A stretch of DNA of 64,000 nt from Nereocystis luetkeana (taxonomy: Eukaryota; Sar; Phaeophyceae; Laminariales; Laminariaceae), in NCBI GenBank assembly GCA_031213475.1, contig JARUPZ010000010.1, positions 4,341,298-4,405,297 of the forward strand, read 5' to 3'. Position 1 is the first letter of the stretch. The number at the start of each line of letters is the position of its first letter. Shown in pieces: positions 11,407 through 24,060 of this stretch. Below the pieces are notes generated by a model. That model saw only the letters and a program-made list of their open reading frames with translations. It searched no databases and was not told the DNA's origin. Made by a program: the position numbers and the translations under genes.

Positions 11407-11917
11407 ATGAAGCCACCGCAAGCTTCATCGAACGATTCATCGCATGACAACCGGAGCGTATCAATTGCGGCGAGTGATGAGTACCGGAAGGAAGCAATTG
11501 CGGCCATAATCCTGCGACAGAAGCAGGAAAGAGAAGCTGAAGAGGAGGAGCAGAAGCAGCAGGAGCGGCGCGACCGAGTCCAAACAGTCCGGCCGTGGCA
11601 CGGGCAGCAACCACGACAGCGACAGCAGCCGAGGCAGCAACTACAGCAGCAGGTGCAGCAGCAGCAACAGCAGCAACAGCAGCAACAGCAACAAGCTTCA
11701 TCGGATGATTTATCGCATGACAACCGGACCGTGTCAATTGCGGCGAGTGATGAGTACCGGAAGGAAGCAATTGCGGCCATAATCCTGCGACAGAAGCAGG
11801 AAAGAGAAGCTGAAGAGGAGGAGCAGAAGCAGCAGGAGCGGCGCGACCGAGTCCAAACAGTCCGGCCCTGGCACGGGCAGCAACCACGACAGCGGCAACA
11901 GCCGAAACAGCAACTAA

Positions 11918-11978
<61 letters not shown>

Positions 11979-12026
11979 AGAGCAGCAGCAGCAGCAAGTG
12001 CAGCAGCAGCAGCAGCAAGTGCAGCA

Positions 12027-12059
<33 letters not shown>

Positions 12060-12190
12060 AGTGCAGCAGCAGCAGCAGCAGCAGCAACAGGAGGAGGAGA
12101 AGAAGAAGCAGCAGCAGCAACAACAACAACAGCAAGAGCAACAGCAGCAACTGCAACAGCAGCAACAGCAGCTAGTGCAGCAGCAGCAGC

Positions 12191-12221
<31 letters not shown>

Positions 12222-12336
12222 GCAACAGCAGCAGCAGCAACAGCAGCAACAGCAGCAGCACGTGCAGCAGCAGCAAGTGCAGCAGCAGCAGCAGCGGGAG
12301 CAGCAGCAATTACAGCAGCAGCGGCAGCAGCTAGAG

Positions 12337-12380
<44 letters not shown>

Positions 12381-12567
12381 GCTGCAGCAGCAGCAGCAGC
12401 AGTGGATGGAGCAGCAGCAACAGCAGCAACAGCAGCAACAGCAGTGGCTGCAGCAGCAGCAATTACAGCAGCAGCAGCAACAGCAGTGGCTGGAGCAGCA
12501 GCAGCGGGAGCAGCAGCAGCGGGAGCAGCAGCAGCAGCAGCAGCAGCAGTGGCTAGAGCAGCAACAG

Positions 12568-12599
<32 letters not shown>

Positions 12600-12855
12600 G
12601 CAGCAGTGGCTGCAGCAGCAGCAGTGGCTGCAGGAGCAACAGCAGCTGCAGCAGCAACAGCAGCAATGGCTACAACAGCAGCAAGAGGAGCAGAGGCTGA
12701 AAGAGCTGCAGCAATGGCAGCAGCAACAGCAAATTCTGCAGGAGCAGCAGAGGCTGAAGCAGTTCCAGCAGTGGCTGCAGCAACAACACATTCTGCAGGA
12801 GCAGCAGAGGCTCAAGCAGTTGCGCCAGCGGCAGCAGCAACAGCAACAACAGCAG
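11407..12855 (+). CDS. Glutamine-rich protein, long first exon (poly-Q)
   Basis: An open frame starts at ATG 11407 and would run to 12897. At 12855/12856 it reads CAG|GTAAGTGAG, a consensus splice donor, so the exon probably ends there with about 483 codons, in phase 0. Residues 5-95 and 96-186 are an in-frame tandem duplication (273 bp, 91 codons) of a charged helical segment (SDEYRKEAIAAIILRQKQ, then REAEEEEQKQQERRDR). About 300 residues of mostly Gln follow, encoded by mixed CAG/CAA with Leu, Trp and Glu interruptions. Mixed codons and the conserved charged segments argue for a translated gene rather than a pure CAG expansion. Poly-Q tracts are common in transcription and RNA-associated proteins, but no domain fixes a role. 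A minus-strand Cys-rich frame over the same DNA is a shadow. Confidence 0.6.
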
Positions 12856-13842
12856 GTAAGTGAGATGCTAACCCTGGCTCCCCTTTATGGTGCATGAGGA
12901 CCACTTAGCGGTCAGCATCCAACAATTGGGTCTCTTGATGCTCAAGTGATAGCCCCGTACCATGAAATACCAGCATTTTTCTTTGCTGTATGGGCTCTTG
13001 AGGTTTCATACATCAGTAGCCGATGAACTAGACATTGTGTTGGGGGGAAAGGCGGCAGCGGCTTGCGTTGAGATACGAAATATAACATATCAGCCCCTTG
13101 TACGTTCTATTTTGTCGGCCCGTCACGAGTATTCGACTCAAACTAAACTATACCTGAAATAGGTTTCAGACGCAGCAGATTGGTGGGTCCCTCCTACCGC
13201 GGGCCTCTGTTCCGCGCAATGTCTTCGCCGCACCAGCCTCGTGTGCTCCGGTCGGCCCCGCGAACCCACCCGGTCCACCTGCGCGCTTCCCGTGCGTGGT
13301 CTTGACGTCGGAGTCTCAGCGAACTACTGCCCTGTCAGTGATCTTGGGGCCCTTCGAGACTCATTTTACTCACATGAGGTCAGTCTTAACATGTGTCTCC
13401 GGACGCCTGCCTTCCGGCCACGCCTCCGCGGGAGCGTCGGTCGCCCTGCCCCCACCCCTGTCGCGGAGGCCTCTGTGGACGGCTTTGAGCTTGAGGTATC
13501 AGACAGGATTGAAACCCCCGCCGATCCATGCAGCTGAGGTCTCGCTGAGATCAAATCGATGGGGAAACTAATTTGCGATTTTTTTTTATATTATTTGAGG
13601 TGATACATATCGTTCATGTGCAACACCCGGTGTTACCGACTACGGTGCTGCTTGCTGTTGGCACTGCGGATAAGCTGTGAGGCTTTCACGCCTCGGATAA
13701 CGTAAGGCTTGGCGTTCGACATCAGTGTTACGGTTCAGCGGGTTTGGGGAAAAAATATGACAAATAATCTCCAAAAGCAGTTGCCTGTCGACTTCCCAAT
13801 GCTTGGCACTGTCTTTAACACTACGGCTTCATGCTTTTGTCA
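12856..13842 (+). other. Possible intron of the poly-Q gene
   Basis: It begins GTAAGT and could end at TTCATGCTTTTGTCAG (13842), a pyrimidine-rich acceptor. It would be 987 bp. It contains a GC-rich part near 13190-13550 with open frames of unclear meaning. Inferred from splice-site shape and phase only. Confidence 0.3.
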
Positions 13843-14813
13843 GGCTGGCCCTTCGGCGCCGGGAGCTGGAGAGTCCGCCACCGGGGTCACCTGGGGGCCC
13901 TGCCCCATGGAAGTAGATGTGGAGAGGTCAATCGAAGAGGAGATCATGATGGAGGTAAGATACTCTGTCACGGATTTGGTCAACCGAACGAGAAGCTCGT
14001 ACGCAGTTGCACCCCACATCGACCCTGCTCTGTCGCGGTTGGGAACCCCCGAAACTGTTGAATTGAGGGAACGGGTTCATTTGTGGTTTGGCGGTTGTTG
14101 GAGTTCGATTTGATGCGTATTCGTGAATCCTTGAATGTGATTTCGACCTGGGCCGCCGAGTGCATCGCAAGTGTCGCGCCAAGTCTTGATACCCACCGAA
14201 TAGTATGGGTCAAACGTTCTAATAGATCGGCAAGCCCTAGCGCGCTCGTGAGTTTAGCGAGTGTTTCGTACGCCGTGTGCACCTCTCGTCTCACAGCCCA
14301 ACAGCCATAGTCTACGAAGCGACCAGCTAAGCTTACCTCGCTTCCACTTCGACAACCTTTTGCCCTTGCCAATCGATCATTTCTACCACACACCGAAGGC
14401 GAACAACGTATGGGCCTGGTTTATTAGATGCCTCGACGGCCAGACCGACAAGATGCCTCTCTTCGACGCCTGGCCCGAGTTCGAGGAGCACCGGTAAGCC
14501 GTGAAGAGTCATACGTTTTTCCTACCATCGGCTCATGTCAATGGTCCAGACGAAGCCGACACGATTGCTGTAGGCAATGTCTTGGAGGGGCTACCAGTCG
14601 GCTGATCATCGAGGGCGGGGTAACAATAGGGGTTCCACAGCGCCTTTCAGACGTATCAACGCACTGCAGTCCCGCCTTTGGGCTCCAGACTACATCCGTA
14701 TTGTTGAGATCGTGCTCGGTGGCTTTTCACTCGACCCGCTAAAACTGATGAACGAATCAAACCTCGTGCGCGGACCTGGAATTGGAAGGATAAATTTCGA
14801 CTGCATTCAATGA
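13843..14813 (+). CDS. Candidate downstream exons, host gene of unknown function
   Basis: Three segments have good splice borders and matching phase. The first, 13843-13953, lies between TTTTGTCAG and GAG|GTAAGA and is phase 0 at both ends. The second, 14291-14493, lies between CGTCTCACAG and CCG|GTAAGC and is phase 0 to 2. The third, 14651-14813, follows CGCCTTTCAG, needs one base to complete its codon and ends in TGA. The encoded stretches look protein-like, for example NNVWAWFIRCLDGQTDK and PDYIRIVEIVLGGFSLD. They could belong to the poly-Q gene, since the phase fits, or to a separate gene. No family is recognised. A minus-strand 137-codon frame over 13980-14393 is an alternative. Confidence 0.35.
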
Positions 14814-15244
14814 GATTGCGTGAACACGGAGCAATGGCGATTCATTTCGCCAAGAGGTCGATATGTTTGGACGAGATGGGGCATCAATTGTAATGTTCCA
14901 GGCAGCACTCTCGGCGAGAGGAATAGCACCTACCGGGTGGTGTAAGAACTTGCTGAATTTCAGTACCACACAGACGGTGCTACAAGTACCAACCTCAACA
15001 TATTGGGTCCTTCGTACCGTGTGTGGTGCGGTAACCAAGACTGCTCTTTACCTTGCACGGCAGCCCTACTAACAACGTCCCCCCGCTTGTTTGGGCGCCC
15101 TATATTATTCCGCGCATGCGCCTTATTATAGGTTGGAACCCGGATACCTTGCTGGCTTCGTGACGCACCTGGAGGGGATCCTTGGCAAGCAAATGCCGGG
15201 ATACTGGGACGACTTCTGAGTCTTCAACCGGGGCGATATTTGGT

Positions 15245-18200
15245 GGTTTGGAGCAAGCCAGGAGACCTGTCGTGTTGTTTATTTTTAGGCTTCGAGTACA
15301 GCAAGTCGGAGAGGCACGCGTGCGGAGACCAGGAAAGAACGTGTGAACCCCATCGTCGCTGCATCCCGATAGAGCAAGAAAGCTCTACTCAGTCAGGTTG
15401 TTTTTATTGGCTTAGATCAAGTCAGGGGGCCTGTCGTATTATATATTTTTAGGCTTTGAGTGCAACGAGTCACAAAAGCGCGCGTGTGGAGACCAGGAAA
15501 GAACCTGTGAGCCAATCGTTGCTTCATACGGATAGATAGCAAGAAAACTCTACTCAGTCGGTTTTGTTGCTTGAAGCAACTCAGAGGACCTGTTGCGATG
15601 TACATTTACATGCTTTTAGTACAGCAAGTATGCAAGCGTGGCTAGACGCCAATCCTGCAAACAACGATGAAGGAGCTGGGAAAAGAGCGAGCCCTTCGGA
15701 ATGGCGCGGAGACCGGAAGTATCCTCTGAGCATCACCATCGCTGCATCCCGACAGAGAGCAAGAAAGCTCTACTCAGTCGTGTTCGGCTTAGAGCAAGTC
15801 AGGAGACCTGTTGCGTTGTATATTTACATGCGTTTGGTACAGCAAGTATGTAGGCGTGGTCTGACGCCAGCCCTCGCTTACTGCAAACAACGACGAAGGA
15901 GCCGGAAGAAGAGCGAGTCTTTCGGAGAGGCGCAAGTGAGGAGACCAGGAAATAGCCTTTGAGCGCCACCATCGATGCATCCCGACAGAGAGCAAGAAAG
16001 CTCCACTCAGTCGTGTTTGCTTTTAAGTGGCTTAGAGCAGGTCAGGTAACCTATTGCGTCGTATATCTACATGCGTTTCGTACAGCAAGCATGCAAGCGA
16101 GGTCGAACGCCAGCCCTCTCGTGCTGCAAACAACGATGAAGGAGCTGGAAAAAGAGCGAGCTTTTCTGAGAGGCGCAAGGGAGGAGACCGGGATATAGCC
16201 TTTGAACGCCACCATCGCTGCATCCCGACCGAGAGCAAGAAAGCTCCACTCAGTCGTGTTTGTTTTAGAGTGGCTTAGAGCAAGTCAGGAGACCTGTTGC
16301 GTTGTATATCTACATGCGTTTCGTACAGCAAGTATGCAAGCGTAGTCGGACACCAGCCCTCCCTTGCTGCAAACAACGATGAAGGAGCTGGAAAAAGAGC
16401 GAGCCTTTCTGAGAGGCGCAAGTGAGGAGACCGGGATATAGCCTCTGAGCGGCACCATCGCTACATCTCGACCGAGAGCAAGAAAGCTCCACTCAGTCGT
16501 GTTTGCTTTTGAGTGGCTTAGAGCAAGTCAGGGGACCTGTTGCGTTGTGTATCTACATGCGTTTCGTACAGCAAGTATGCAAGCGTAGTCGGACACCAGC
16601 CCTCTCTTGCTGCAAACAACGATGAAGGAGCTGGAAAAAGAGCGAGCCTTTCTGAGAGACGCGAGTGAGGAGACCGTGAAACAGCCTTTGAGCGCCACCA
16701 TCGCTGCATCCCGACCGTGAGCAAGAAAGCTTCACTCAGTCGTGTTTGCTTTTGAGTGGCTTAGATCAAGTCAGGGGACCTTTTGCGTTGTACATCTATA
16801 TGCGTTTGGTACAGCAAGCATGCAAGCGTGGTCGGACGCCAGCCGCCTCTTGCTGCAAACAACGATAATAGAGCTGGAAAAAGAGCGAGCCTTTCTGAGA
16901 GGCGCAAGTGAGAAGGCTGGGATATAGCCTCTGAGCGCCACCATCGCTACATCTCGACCGAGAGCAAGAAAGCTCCACTCAGTCGTGTTTGCTTTTGAGT
17001 GGCTTAGAGCAAGTCCGGAGACCTGTTGCGTTGTATATCTATATGCGTTTGGTACAGCAAGCATGCAAGCGTAGTCGGACGCCAGCCCCCTCTTGCTGCA
17101 AACAACGATGAAGGAGCTGATAGAAGAGCGAGTCTTTTGGTGAGGCGCAAGTGAGGAGACCGGGAAATAGCCTTTGAGTGCCACCATCGCTGCATCCCGA
17201 CCGAGAGCAAGAAAGCTCCACTCAGTCGTGTTTGCTTTAGAGTGGGTTAGAGCAAGTCCGGAGACCTGCGGCGTTGTATATCTACATGCGTTTGGTACAG
17301 CAAGCATGCAAGCGTGGTCGGACGCCAGCTCTCTCTTACTGCAAACAACGACGAAGGAGCTGGAAGAAGAGCGATTATTTCGGTGAGGCGCAAGTGAGGA
17401 GACCGGAAAATAGCCTTTGAGCGCCACCATTGCTGCATCCCGACCGAGAGCAAGAAAGCTCCACTCAGTCGTGTTTGCTTTTGAGTGGGTTAGATCAAGT
17501 CAGGGGACCTGTTGTGTTGTATATCTACATGTGGTTGGTACAGCAAGCATGCAAGCGTGGTCGGACGCTAGCCCCCTCATGCTGCAGACAACGATGAAGG
17601 AGCTGGAAGAAGAGCGAGTCGTTCGGTGAGGCGCGAGTGAGGAGACCGGGAAATAGCCTTTGAGCGCCACCTTTGCTGCATCCCGACCGAGAGCAACAAA
17701 GATCCACTCAGTCGTGTTTGCTTTTGAGTGGCTTAGATCAAGTCAGGAGACCTGTTGCGTTGTGTATCTACATGCGTTTCGTACAGCAAGTATGCAAGCG
17801 TAGTCGGACACCAGCCCTCTCTTGCTGCAAACAACGATGAAGGAGCTGGAAAAAGAGTGAGCCTTTCTGAGAGGCGCAAGTGAGGAGACCGGGATATAGC
17901 CTCTGAGCGCCACCATCGCTACATCTCGACCGAGAGCAAGAAAGCTCCACTCAGTCGTGTTTGCTTTTGAGTGGCTTAGATCAAGTCAGGAGACCTGTTG
18001 CGTTGTGTATCTACATGCGTTTCGTACAGCAAGTATGCAAGCGCAGTCGGACACCAGCCCTCTCTTGCTGCAAACAACGATGAAGGAGCTGGAAAAAGAG
18101 CGAGCCTTTCTGAGAGGCGCAAGTGAGGAGACCGGGATATAGCCTCTGAGCGCCACCATCGCTACATCTCGACCGAGAGCAAGAAAGCTCCACTCAGTCG

Positions 18201-19888
18201 TGTTTGCTTTTGAGTGGCTTAGAGCAAGTCAGGAGACCTGTTGCGTTGTGTATCTACATGCGTTTCGTACAGCAAGTATGCAAGCGTAGTCGGACACCAG
18301 CCCTCTCTTGCTGCAAAAAACGATGAAGGAGCTGGAAAAAGAGCGAGCCTTTCTGAGAGACGCGAGTGAGGAGACCGTGAAACAGCCTTTGAGCGCCACC
18401 ATCGCTGCATCCCGACCGTGAGCAAGAAAGCTCCACTCAGTCGTGTTTGCTTTTGAGTGGCTTAGAGCAAGTCAGGAGACCTGTTGCGTTGTATATCTAC
18501 ATGCGTTTCGTACAGCAAGTATGCAAGCGTAGTCGGACACCAGCCCTCCCTTGCTGCAAACAACGATGAAGGAGCTGGAAAAAGAGCGAGCCTTTCTGAG
18601 AGGCGCAAGTGAGGAGACCGGGATATAGCCTCTGAGCGCCACCATCGCTACATCTCGACCGAGAGCAAGAAAGCTCCACTCAGTCGTGTTTGCTTTTGAG
18701 TGGCTTAGAGCAAGTCAGGAGACCTGTTGCGTTGTGTATCTACATGCGTTTCGTACAGCAAGTATGCAAGCGTAGTCGGACACCAGCCCTCTCTTGCTGC
18801 AAACAACGATGAAGGAGCTGGAAAAAAAGCGAGCCTTTCTGAGAGACGCGAGTGAGGAGACCGTGAAACAGCCTTTGAGCGCCACCATCGCTGCATCCCG
18901 ACCGTGAGCAAGAAAGCTCCACTCAGTCGTGTTTGCTTTTGAGTGGCTTAGAGCAAGTCAGGGGACCTTTTGCGTTGTACATCTATATGCGTTTGGTACA
19001 GCAAGCATGCAAGCGTGGTCGGACGCCAGCCGCCTCTTGCTGCAAACAACGATAATAGAGCTGGAAAAAGAGCGAGCCTTTCTGAGAGGCGCAAGTGAGA
19101 AGACCGGGATATAGCCTCTGAGCGCCACCATCGCTACATCTCGACCGAGAGCAAGAAAGCTCCACTCAGTCGTGTTTGCTTTTGAGTGGCTTAGAGCAAG
19201 TCCGGAGACCTGTTGCGTTGTATATCTATATGCGTTTGGTACAGCAAGCATGCAAGCGTAGTCGGACGCCAGCCCCCTCTTGCTGCAAACAACGATGAAG
19301 GAGCTGATAGAAGAGCGAGTCTTTTGGTGAGGCGCAAGTGAGGAGACCGGGAAATAGCCTTTGAGCGCCACCATCGCTGCATCCCGACCGAGAGCAAGAA
19401 AGCTCCACTCAGTCGTGTTTGCTTTTGAGTGGGTTAGAGCAAGTCCGGAGACCTGTTGCGTTGTATATCTACATGCGTTTGGTACAGCAAGCATGTAAGC
19501 GTGGTCGGACGCCAGCCCCCTCTTGCTGCAAACAACGACGAAGGAGCTGGAAGAAGAGCGAGCCTTTCTGAGAGACGCGAGTGAGGAGACCGGGAAACAG
19601 CCTTTGAGCCCCGCCATCGCTCCACCCGGACAGAGAGCAAGAAAGCTCCACTCAGTCGTGATTGCTTTTGAGGGTCTTAGAGCACGTCAGGGGACCTGTT
19701 GCGTCGTATATCTACATGCGTTTAGTACAGCAGGCATGCAAGCGTGGTCGGACGCCAGCCCTCTCTTGCTGCAAACCACGATGAAGGAGCTGGAAGAAGA
19801 GCGAGCCTTTCGAAGAGGCGCGGGCGTGGAGACCGGGAAATAGCATTTGAGCCTCACCATCGCTGCATTCCGATAGAGAGCAAGAAAG
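15245..19888. repeat. Tandem array of 243-bp units, about 19 copies
   Basis: From about 15800 to 19888 phrases such as GAGACCTGTTGCGTTGTATA, GCAAGAAAGCTCCACTCAGT and CAAACAACGATGAAGGAGCT recur every 243 bp. The left edge has two short units of about 165 bp and one of about 217 bp, all more diverged. The interior is far more uniform. Blocks of four to five units near 16310-17240 recur near 18497-19430, exactly nine units (2187 bp) away, which is a higher-order repeat. Because 243 is divisible by three, frames on both strands stay open over several units (up to 219 codons on the minus strand), but other units contain stops. I read this as a satellite, not a repeat protein. Confidence 0.9.
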
Positions 19889-20404
19889 GTTTGTCAAGAA
19901 ACTGCAGCAGCAGAGCTGCGGAGGATCCGTTCGGGAAACGTCGTCGTAGACCGTGTCAATGTCAGTTGTACCGTGGTAGAGGCCACACGGAACTGCGTCC
20001 TGCCAATGGCACCGTTTGTGCCTCGAGCCAAGGCTAAGCATGGCTTCGTTGGTCACCCGACGGTAGTGATCTCTGATCGAAATGTTTGGATGTGTGACGG
20101 CGGAGATAGCATTCAATAACAGGAGACGCTGCAAATGTGCTCAATCGCAAGGCGCCCTCGAGGGGGCAGAAATGGAGGCAGAAATGGAGCACAACTGGTG
20201 TTTGTGCAGCGACGAAGGTTGATTTCCTAGAGACGTTGAAGTTGAAGTTGCATTGTGATACCGCCGTTGTCGTACAGTTGCCGCGAGTATACGTCGAAGA
20301 CATCCTGGACACTAACCTATTGTGCAGGCCAAGCATGCTGTCACACTTGATTCGACCGGGGCGCCCCTCTTGGGAGGCAAACTCTGTTTCCCTCGTGGTA
20401 CTGT
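19889..20404. other. Spacer between satellite and Copia LTR; no gene recognised
   Basis: Unique-looking sequence with overlapping frames on both strands, none with a known motif. It begins directly at the end of the 243-bp array and ends at the old Copia LTR. Confidence 0.4.
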
Positions 20405-20673
20405 TGCTTGATCCCCAAAGCGTTGGCATCTATTCTTTAGAGCGGGAGGGAGGAGTGGAGGCTCGGAAGCACATTGACTTAAACCTTGATATCGATCATA
20501 AGCCCTTGACCAGTCGAACCCCAAGTGGGGCAAAGCAAGACAGCGCTGCCCATATTTTTTGCTCCAAGTCGATGCGGCAAGAGGCCAGATGACAACGCCT
20601 TACTGTCACTGGGACTCCCCATCTTGCTGGAACCGTCATCATAATCGTATCTAGCACAAGGCCCCAATCAACA
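20405..20673 (-). repeat. 3' LTR of the old Copia
   Basis: 269 bp, equal in length to the copy at 31055-31323. The pair align along their whole length without a net size change, despite heavy substitution. Confidence 0.7.
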
Positions 20674-21324
20674 CCCCTCGAGCCCTACCCTCGATACGGC
20701 GAAATGCATTAACTCAGATAACAGAGTGAATGGAAGATAAATTATTGCGGTACCGTAGTGAGTCAATCAAGCCCATGTCCTGAATATATAACCAAATTCC
20801 AGAATCCTGATACCAAATGCCAGAATCTCGAAGAACCAATACCAGGTATATCGTACTGAGTACCAAAACTCCTCAGCAACATAGAAATGAACGATACTGG
20901 ATGTCCCTCCAACATCTTCCCGGTATTCATCATATCGACGCTGTAAGTAGGGCATTGCCCGGGGATAAAACTGCCGTGGGTATCGTGAAATGGGGTCGAA
21001 ACAAATGTAACATACAGAGTGGTATGCACCTTTTCCAGTGTACGCACATTGGAAGATTATTATCCGTCGAGCGAAAAAAAATCCCAAAATAGCAAGGTAC
21101 TACTTCATGTTCTTCCAAAAGGTTCGAATTGTCAACCCGAGAATCCTCGGAAAAAAGTGAGGGGTTTGATCACGAAAAACAATCCTCTCATCTCGAACAC
21201 TCATCAGAAACACTCTGCTCTGAAGCTTAAGATATAAATGTCCCCATCAGATATTCATCAAAATCGGGGCAGCAAAAAAGTTCCATTGGCGAGCAGATTT
21301 TGTCGGGAAGTCTGCATGTTGCTC

Positions 21325-21636
21325 CTATGACTCCACGTGCGCTATGTTGAAGTCCCTCCGAAGCACAAGCTCTCTCATAAAGTGGTGTCGCACGCCGACG
21401 TGCTTCGAATTCGATGTGCAAACTGGGTTTTGTGCCAGATGACCCGCCTCCTTATTGTCGTCGAAAACCGTGATGCACCTCGCACCAAAATCGAGGACAA
21501 TAAAACTCCACAAGTATCGCATAAACATCGCCTCCTTGATGGTATCCACCAGCGCTACGTACTCGACCTCAGCGATAGAAAGTGTACCACCTATTTGCCA
21601 CCTCGAACACAAGCACACGCATGCACCTGTGAACAT
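21325..21636 (-). pseudogene. Old Copia RNase H region (fossil)
   Basis: The minus-strand peptide shows Copia RNase H hallmarks: a TLSIAEVEYVAL-type motif, KEAMFMRYLW, and a histidine-rich SKHVGVRHHF segment. Confidence 0.75.
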
Positions 21637-22061
21637 TCCAGCTCCACCGCAAACCGCCTCCCGTCAGCGGCCTAGCCGATAATAGCACAATTTTCATCCG
21701 CGTATGCTATCACCTCATCTCACCTGCCTCTTCGAAAAGCAATACCAAAGCCACTCATCGAAACATGGGCTCCAGAATACCAACCTCAGTCATGCAATGT
21801 GCCTCTGTCATGCATTGTAGGTACTTGCGTATCTAGCTACCGCTCTTGCCGCGTTCATGATGTCTGGCCGTGTATTGTTCGCAAGCCACATCAAACATGC
21901 CACCAGCTCGCCGAATGGCCAGTTGCCCCTGGTTTCGTTCCGGTCGAAGCTTCAGATCGGTTGGGAGGGATGTCCTTGTACCAGAACAAGCCCCAACCTT
22001 TGCCGCTATTTTTCAGCCAAAACCAGCTGCAGAATGGTCAAAGTACCAGCATAAACGTCTC

Positions 22062-22895
22062 TCACCTCAACTCGCCCAGGATGCTGACTGGGATAAGCCG
22101 GCTCAGATAATCGCATAAATGATCGCACCTACCCTTACTCCCCACCGCAAATATGTCATCCACATGCACCACTTTTACTATGAAACAAAACCCGACTTGA
22201 TCAAAGCATAGCACACGCATCAGCGAGCCCCTGCTTAAATTCAAGGCTCTTCATGTGGGTTGCCAGGTGGTCGTGTCGCGATCTCGACGTTTGCTTCAAG
22301 CCGTAGAGACTGCCGTTTAATCGTACCACCTTACCAGACATTGCTCCGCAACCCCGAGGTAATCCGCATACAAACGCCTGCTTCCATGTTTGACGGGACA
22401 AACGCTTGGTCGCCATTGAAGTGGCACCACTATAAACCCAGCTTGAAATCACGGCACCCAACAAATAAAAGCAAGATAATGCAGGCTTCGGAGCCGAAGT
22501 TTAAAATAAATCAATGCCTATGCGTTGTTTGAAACTGCTTGCTACTAGCCCCACCTTTGCCCGCATCGCTCCGCCACGTTCGTTCAGGTTCCAGGTGGAC
22601 ACCTACTTCATCGTATGAACGTTGAGCCTCTGTTTGGTGGATACACCTCCCCAACGGTCCTCGTGTCCACCAGTCCATTGAATTCCTTCCCCATTGCCGA
22701 GCGCCAGAGCTCCGCACACGCTTCGGTGTACGAGTTCGCCGTCGAAAGCGCGATCGCCTTCGTAGGCAGAGGGGGGGTCCTGTACGGTGGAGCTTGATGG
22801 AAGATTTTATGACCGATACCCTCCCGCTCCGGCAACAAAGACAGCAGCCCATGTCCTATACGCCCGCCGTCATGGCGCACAGTCTCGCTTCTCAT
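22062..22895 (-). pseudogene. Old Copia reverse transcriptase region (fossil)
   Basis: Minus-strand segments match a Copia-type reverse transcriptase: SYTEACAELWRSAM near the start, SLYGLKQTSR, and the catalytic VVHVDDIFAVG box. They lie in more than one frame, as in a decayed copy. Confidence 0.8.
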
Positions 22896-23244
22896 CTGCC
22901 CCCGCAGTACATCCCCATCCTTCAGCCCTGCACTGTGGGATCCCAGCTACGGGGCGGCACCCTGTGAACGTTGCTCCCGGGTCTGCGGCGCAGCCTGTTG
23001 CTGATGCTGTGGCGACGGTGTCAGCGATGGCTGAGGCGGCTGCGGTGGTGACGGAGACTCGTACCATACTCCCGAGCCCTCCGGGAGTACGGCACATTCT
23101 GCGGCGGAGACGACGGCAAGGGGGTCCTCCCTCTCCATGTTGCAGGTAGCGCATGTCTCCCTAGGGTGCTCCCAGACGGCACCTCGGTTGTATGAAAGGT
23201 GGCCGAACGGAAACAGAATCTTGCTCCAGTCTCATGGATGGTGG

Positions 23245-23622
23245 CTACCACCGCTCAGTTAAACGCACGCCTGTGATTTTGCCTCTACGTCCGTTGTACG
23301 AGGTGGAACTCGGACTCAGCAACGGGAGCAGCCGCAGGAACGACGCGATCCCGTGGAATGTCTGGTGCGGGGATCGCGTTTCCAGTTTGTCCCCCACCCT
23401 CGCCACTATGTTGAGGGCATCGGAAACATTAATGCGTGATTTCACCCTCAGAGGCTCCACGGGCGGCAGAGGCACGCTATCGAACAGGGAAAGGGTTTCC
23501 AGGCAGGAGGCCATCGCAAGTTCCAGCGTCATCGTTAAGCATCGCTCTGCCACGCCCTTGTAATTCGAAGAGTCAATGGGTGTGTACCTGCGGCGGATGC
23601 CGTGGCGGTCCAGTAGCTCCAC
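23245..23622 (-). pseudogene. Old Copia integrase, part left of the younger insertion (fossil)
   Basis: The peptide has the integrase core signature GIRRRYTPIDSSNYKGVAER. The remaining integrase sequence lies on the far side of the younger element. Confidence 0.75.
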
Positions 23623-23652
23623 GAACTCCTGTTTGGTAAACTGAGTGCCGTT

Positions 23653-24060
23653 TGTTTGAATACACTTGCTGTATAACGTGGCCTATGTAACTACGTGGCG
23701 TGCCCCTATGGCGTAAGTCGAGGAGATAAAACAACATACTTGTACTCTATACCAAACACAACAAGCTCCAGGTTGGGTCAATACCGTTCTGTCAAAGACC
23801 CCACCACATAAACCACACCCAGGAGGTAAGCCGCACCAAGATTGTCACCGGCTGCACCGCTCACATATAGACAGGCCGTATCGTTATCATCAAAGCCTGG
23901 GTCGTATCATTAACATCAGCGACTGCTCCCGGAGGAGCAGCTCCACCCCTCCATCCACGAGGCATACTAAATAATGCCCCGATACATAATACGAAACCCC
24001 ACAATATATGAAACCCCCAATATCCGCAGACCTGTATCAAGCTACCGCATACCACAAACA
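23653..24060 (-). repeat. 3' LTR of the younger Copia
   Basis: 408 bp, with TG/CA ends, preceded on the plus strand by the CCGTT target duplication. Confidence 0.9.

Noticed and set aside
11388-12815. 475-codon cysteine-rich frame on the minus strand
   Set aside because: It is the antisense reading of CAG/CAA repeats (TGC codons). The plus strand has an ATG start, non-repeat charged segments and a splice donor.
16067-19243. Repeat exons with one splice acceptor and donor per 243-bp unit
   Set aside because: CGTTTGGTACAG and GCGCAA|GTGAGG could act as splice sites in each unit, but the pyrimidine tract is weak and no frame gives a recognisable repeat motif.
16771-19617. 219-codon minus-strand frames in the 243-bp array
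   Set aside because: The period is divisible by three, so frames stay open by default. Other units have stops, and both strands show equally long frames.
15245-19888. CRISPR array
   Set aside because: The 243-bp units are contiguous, with no unique spacers between short repeats, and the context is eukaryotic.
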